Assembly: GCA_046727855.1 (NCBI GenBank)
Contig: JBKPDL010000194.1
Coordinates: 1-31,269, forward strand
Origin: DASPWV01 sp046727855
GTDB lineage: Bacteria; Acidobacteriota; Vicinamibacteria; Vicinamibacterales; UBA2999
Direction: 5' to 3'
Length of the DNA stretch: 31,269 bases
Positions 29,200-31,269 of the stretch are shown here, piece after piece (position 1 is the first letter of the stretch; each line of letters opens with the position of its first letter). A program made the translations under genes and the position numbers. Below the pieces are notes generated by a model. It worked only from the letters and a program-made list of their open reading frames with translations. It made no database searches and was not told the origin of the DNA.

Positions 29200-29934
29200 A
29201 CCTGGCTCCTGTCTGCGTCGGCGGTGGCTGAGCAGGCGAAACCTGTCGAGCGGCTCCGCGTCGAGGTCGTGCGCAGCTATCCGCACGATCGCGCCGCGTT
29301 CACGCAAGGCCTGCTGCTCGATAACGGTGTGCTCTACGAAAGCACGGGCCTGGTGGGTCGATCGAGCCTGCGCCAAGTCGAGCTGACCACGGGACGCGTG
29401 ATCAAGCGGATCGAGGTTCCGCCACCGGTGTTTGCTGAGGGGCTGGCGCTCGTCGGCGAGCGCCTTTACCAGTTGTCATGGCAGAACAACAAGGCGTTCA
29501 CTTACAACCGCCGCACCTTTGCACGCGAGAGCGAGTTCACCTATCAGGGTGAGGGGTGGGGCCTTTGCTACAACGGCAAAGAGCTGGTGATGAGCAACGG
29601 CAGCGCCGAGCTGACGTTCCGCAAACCGTCCGACTTCAGCATCGTCCGCACCGTGCGCGTCACGATGAATGGCGTGGCGCTTCCGCAGTTGAACGAGCTC
29701 GAGTGCGTCGACGGCGCCGTCTACGCAAACCTATGGACCCAGGATGTGATCGTGCGCATCGATCCCGCCACGGGATACGTCACCGCACGCATCGAGGCGC
29801 CGAATCTGTTGTCACCCATGGAACGGCAGGCCGACGCTGTGCTGAACGGCATCGCCTACGACCCGTCCGACAGAACGTTTCTGATCACGGGCAAGCTCTG
29901 GCCGAAACTGTTCCGCGTGAGATTTGTGCGTTAA
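29047..29934 (+). CDS. Glutaminyl-peptide cyclotransferase (plant-type glutamine cyclase)
   Basis: Enzyme of the Glu_cyclase_2 family converting N-terminal glutamine of peptides to pyroglutamate, probably periplasmic. The conserved five-bladed propeller begins near 29254: VEVVRSYPHDRAAFTQGLLL, then LYESTGLVGRSSLRQVEL, EGLALVGERLYQLSWQN, GEGWGLCYNGKELVMSNGS, LNELECVDGAVYANLW and LNGIAYDPSDRTFLITGK. Residues upstream of ~29210 are encoded by the repeat element. ATG 29047 is the only ATG and adds ~50 odd residues. TTG 29164 or GTG 29197 would give a shorter protein with a hydrophobic leader (SAACFLSALSVTWLLSASAV). The start is therefore uncertain; the family is not. Confidence 0.87.
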   Translation: MDADNVLDRDARPAVDVRLGVAKRPAVLHDQKRICVNLRLSAACFLSALSVTWLLSASAVAEQAKPVERLRVEVVRSYPHDRAAFTQGLLLDNGVLYESTGLVGRSSLRQVELTTGRVIKRIEVPPPVFAEGLALVGERLYQLSWQNNKAFTYNRRTFARESEFTYQGEGWGLCYNGKELVMSNGSAELTFRKPSDFSIVRTVRVTMNGVALPQLNELECVDGAVYANLWTQDVIVRIDPATGYVTARIEAPNLLSPMERQADAVLNGIAYDPSDRTFLITGKLWPKLFRVRFVR

Positions 29935-29961
29935 GGCGGACGTGAAGGTGCGCCGCTACAT
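29935..29961. repeat. Degenerate copy of the TAAA-loop hairpin repeat
   Basis: GGCGGACGTGAAGGTGCGCC followed by GCTACAT begins directly after the cyclase stop. It aligns with the element at 23847-23872, with substitutions that partly disrupt the stem. The rest of the 160-base convergent spacer to groEL holds the groEL terminator and an AT-rich repeat tract. Confidence 0.55.
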
Positions 29962-30024
29962 ACGACGAGTCAGGTTAGTGCGTTTGTTCCGGATGGATTC
30001 GTGCGTAGCGCAGGCGTTTGGGCT

Positions 30025-30055
30025 AAAAAAGCCCAGGCAGCGAAGCCGCCCGGGC
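30025..30055 (-). terminator. Intrinsic terminator of groEL
   Basis: On the minus strand, GCCCGGGCGGC pairs with GCTGCCTGGGC over 11 bp (two G-U pairs) around a TTC loop. Six T residues follow directly (plus-strand A-run 30025-30030). It lies about 40 bases after the groEL stop, the expected position and structure for a Rho-independent terminator. Confidence 0.85.
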
Positions 30056-30090
30056 CTCCAACTCTCCAAATCCCAAAATCTCGAAATTCG
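30056..30090. repeat. Short CCAAATC-type repeat tract
   Basis: Tandem-like CTCCAA, CTCCAAATC, CCAAAATCTCG and AAATTCG lie between the groEL stop and its terminator. It resembles the right arm of the AT-rich element at 26827-26949. It is short and degenerate. Confidence 0.4.
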
Positions 30091-30094
30091 AGCG

Positions 30095-31269
<1,175 letters not shown>

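Overview
The window is a GC-rich, densely coded bacterial chromosome segment. It most resembles Acidobacteriota, perhaps Vicinamibacteria. The lineage inference rests on the VWFA-related secreted protein at 25953-26819, the zinc-ribbon/kinase protein with a membrane C-terminus at 14078-16811, the TonB-type protein, and many short intergenic repeats. No marker gene in the window fixes the lineage, so it remains an inference. No tRNA, rRNA, CRISPR array, insertion sequence or prophage was recognised.

Layout: (i) 1-186 is repeat-rich leader, perhaps with the tail of an upstream gene, followed by folK (+). (ii) 659-10670 is one long minus-strand run. In transcription order it holds an ECF sigma factor, its zinc-binding anti-sigma factor, a long-form ispH, a Spy/CpxP-like periplasmic protein, a TolC-like outer-membrane protein, an RND adaptor and an RND pump. 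The first three genes are translationally coupled, so envelope-stress sensing, isoprenoid supply and tripartite efflux may share control. (iii) 10741-14060 carries pckA (good sigma70-type promoter) and gatB. (iv) 14078-19695 is a run of envelope genes with visible damage: a zinc-ribbon/Ser-Thr kinase/membrane protein split by a one-base frameshift, a large membrane protein fused to a DUF3108 domain, and a wrecked ftsE-ftsX pair. (v) 19734-25798 holds a small unknown gene behind a textbook promoter, a glycerate 2-kinase that seems to start at CTG, rnr and selB. (vi) 25805-29934 holds tatA (-), a secreted VWA protein, a TonB-type protein, a secreted MetX-like alpha/beta hydrolase and a secreted glutaminyl cyclase. 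(vii) 30025-31269 is the 3' part of groEL (-) with a strong intrinsic terminator.

The most striking non-genic signal is in the spacers. Many are filled with short tandem units in one orientation on the left and the reverse complement on the right. Unit length differs by locus: 7 bp at three loci, about 13 bp at one, about 10 bp at one, and weaker versions elsewhere. Several elements run into the flanking genes and supply stop codons, C-terminal residues or N-terminal/signal-peptide residues. A second class is small GC-rich perfect hairpins with a TAAA/TTTA loop.
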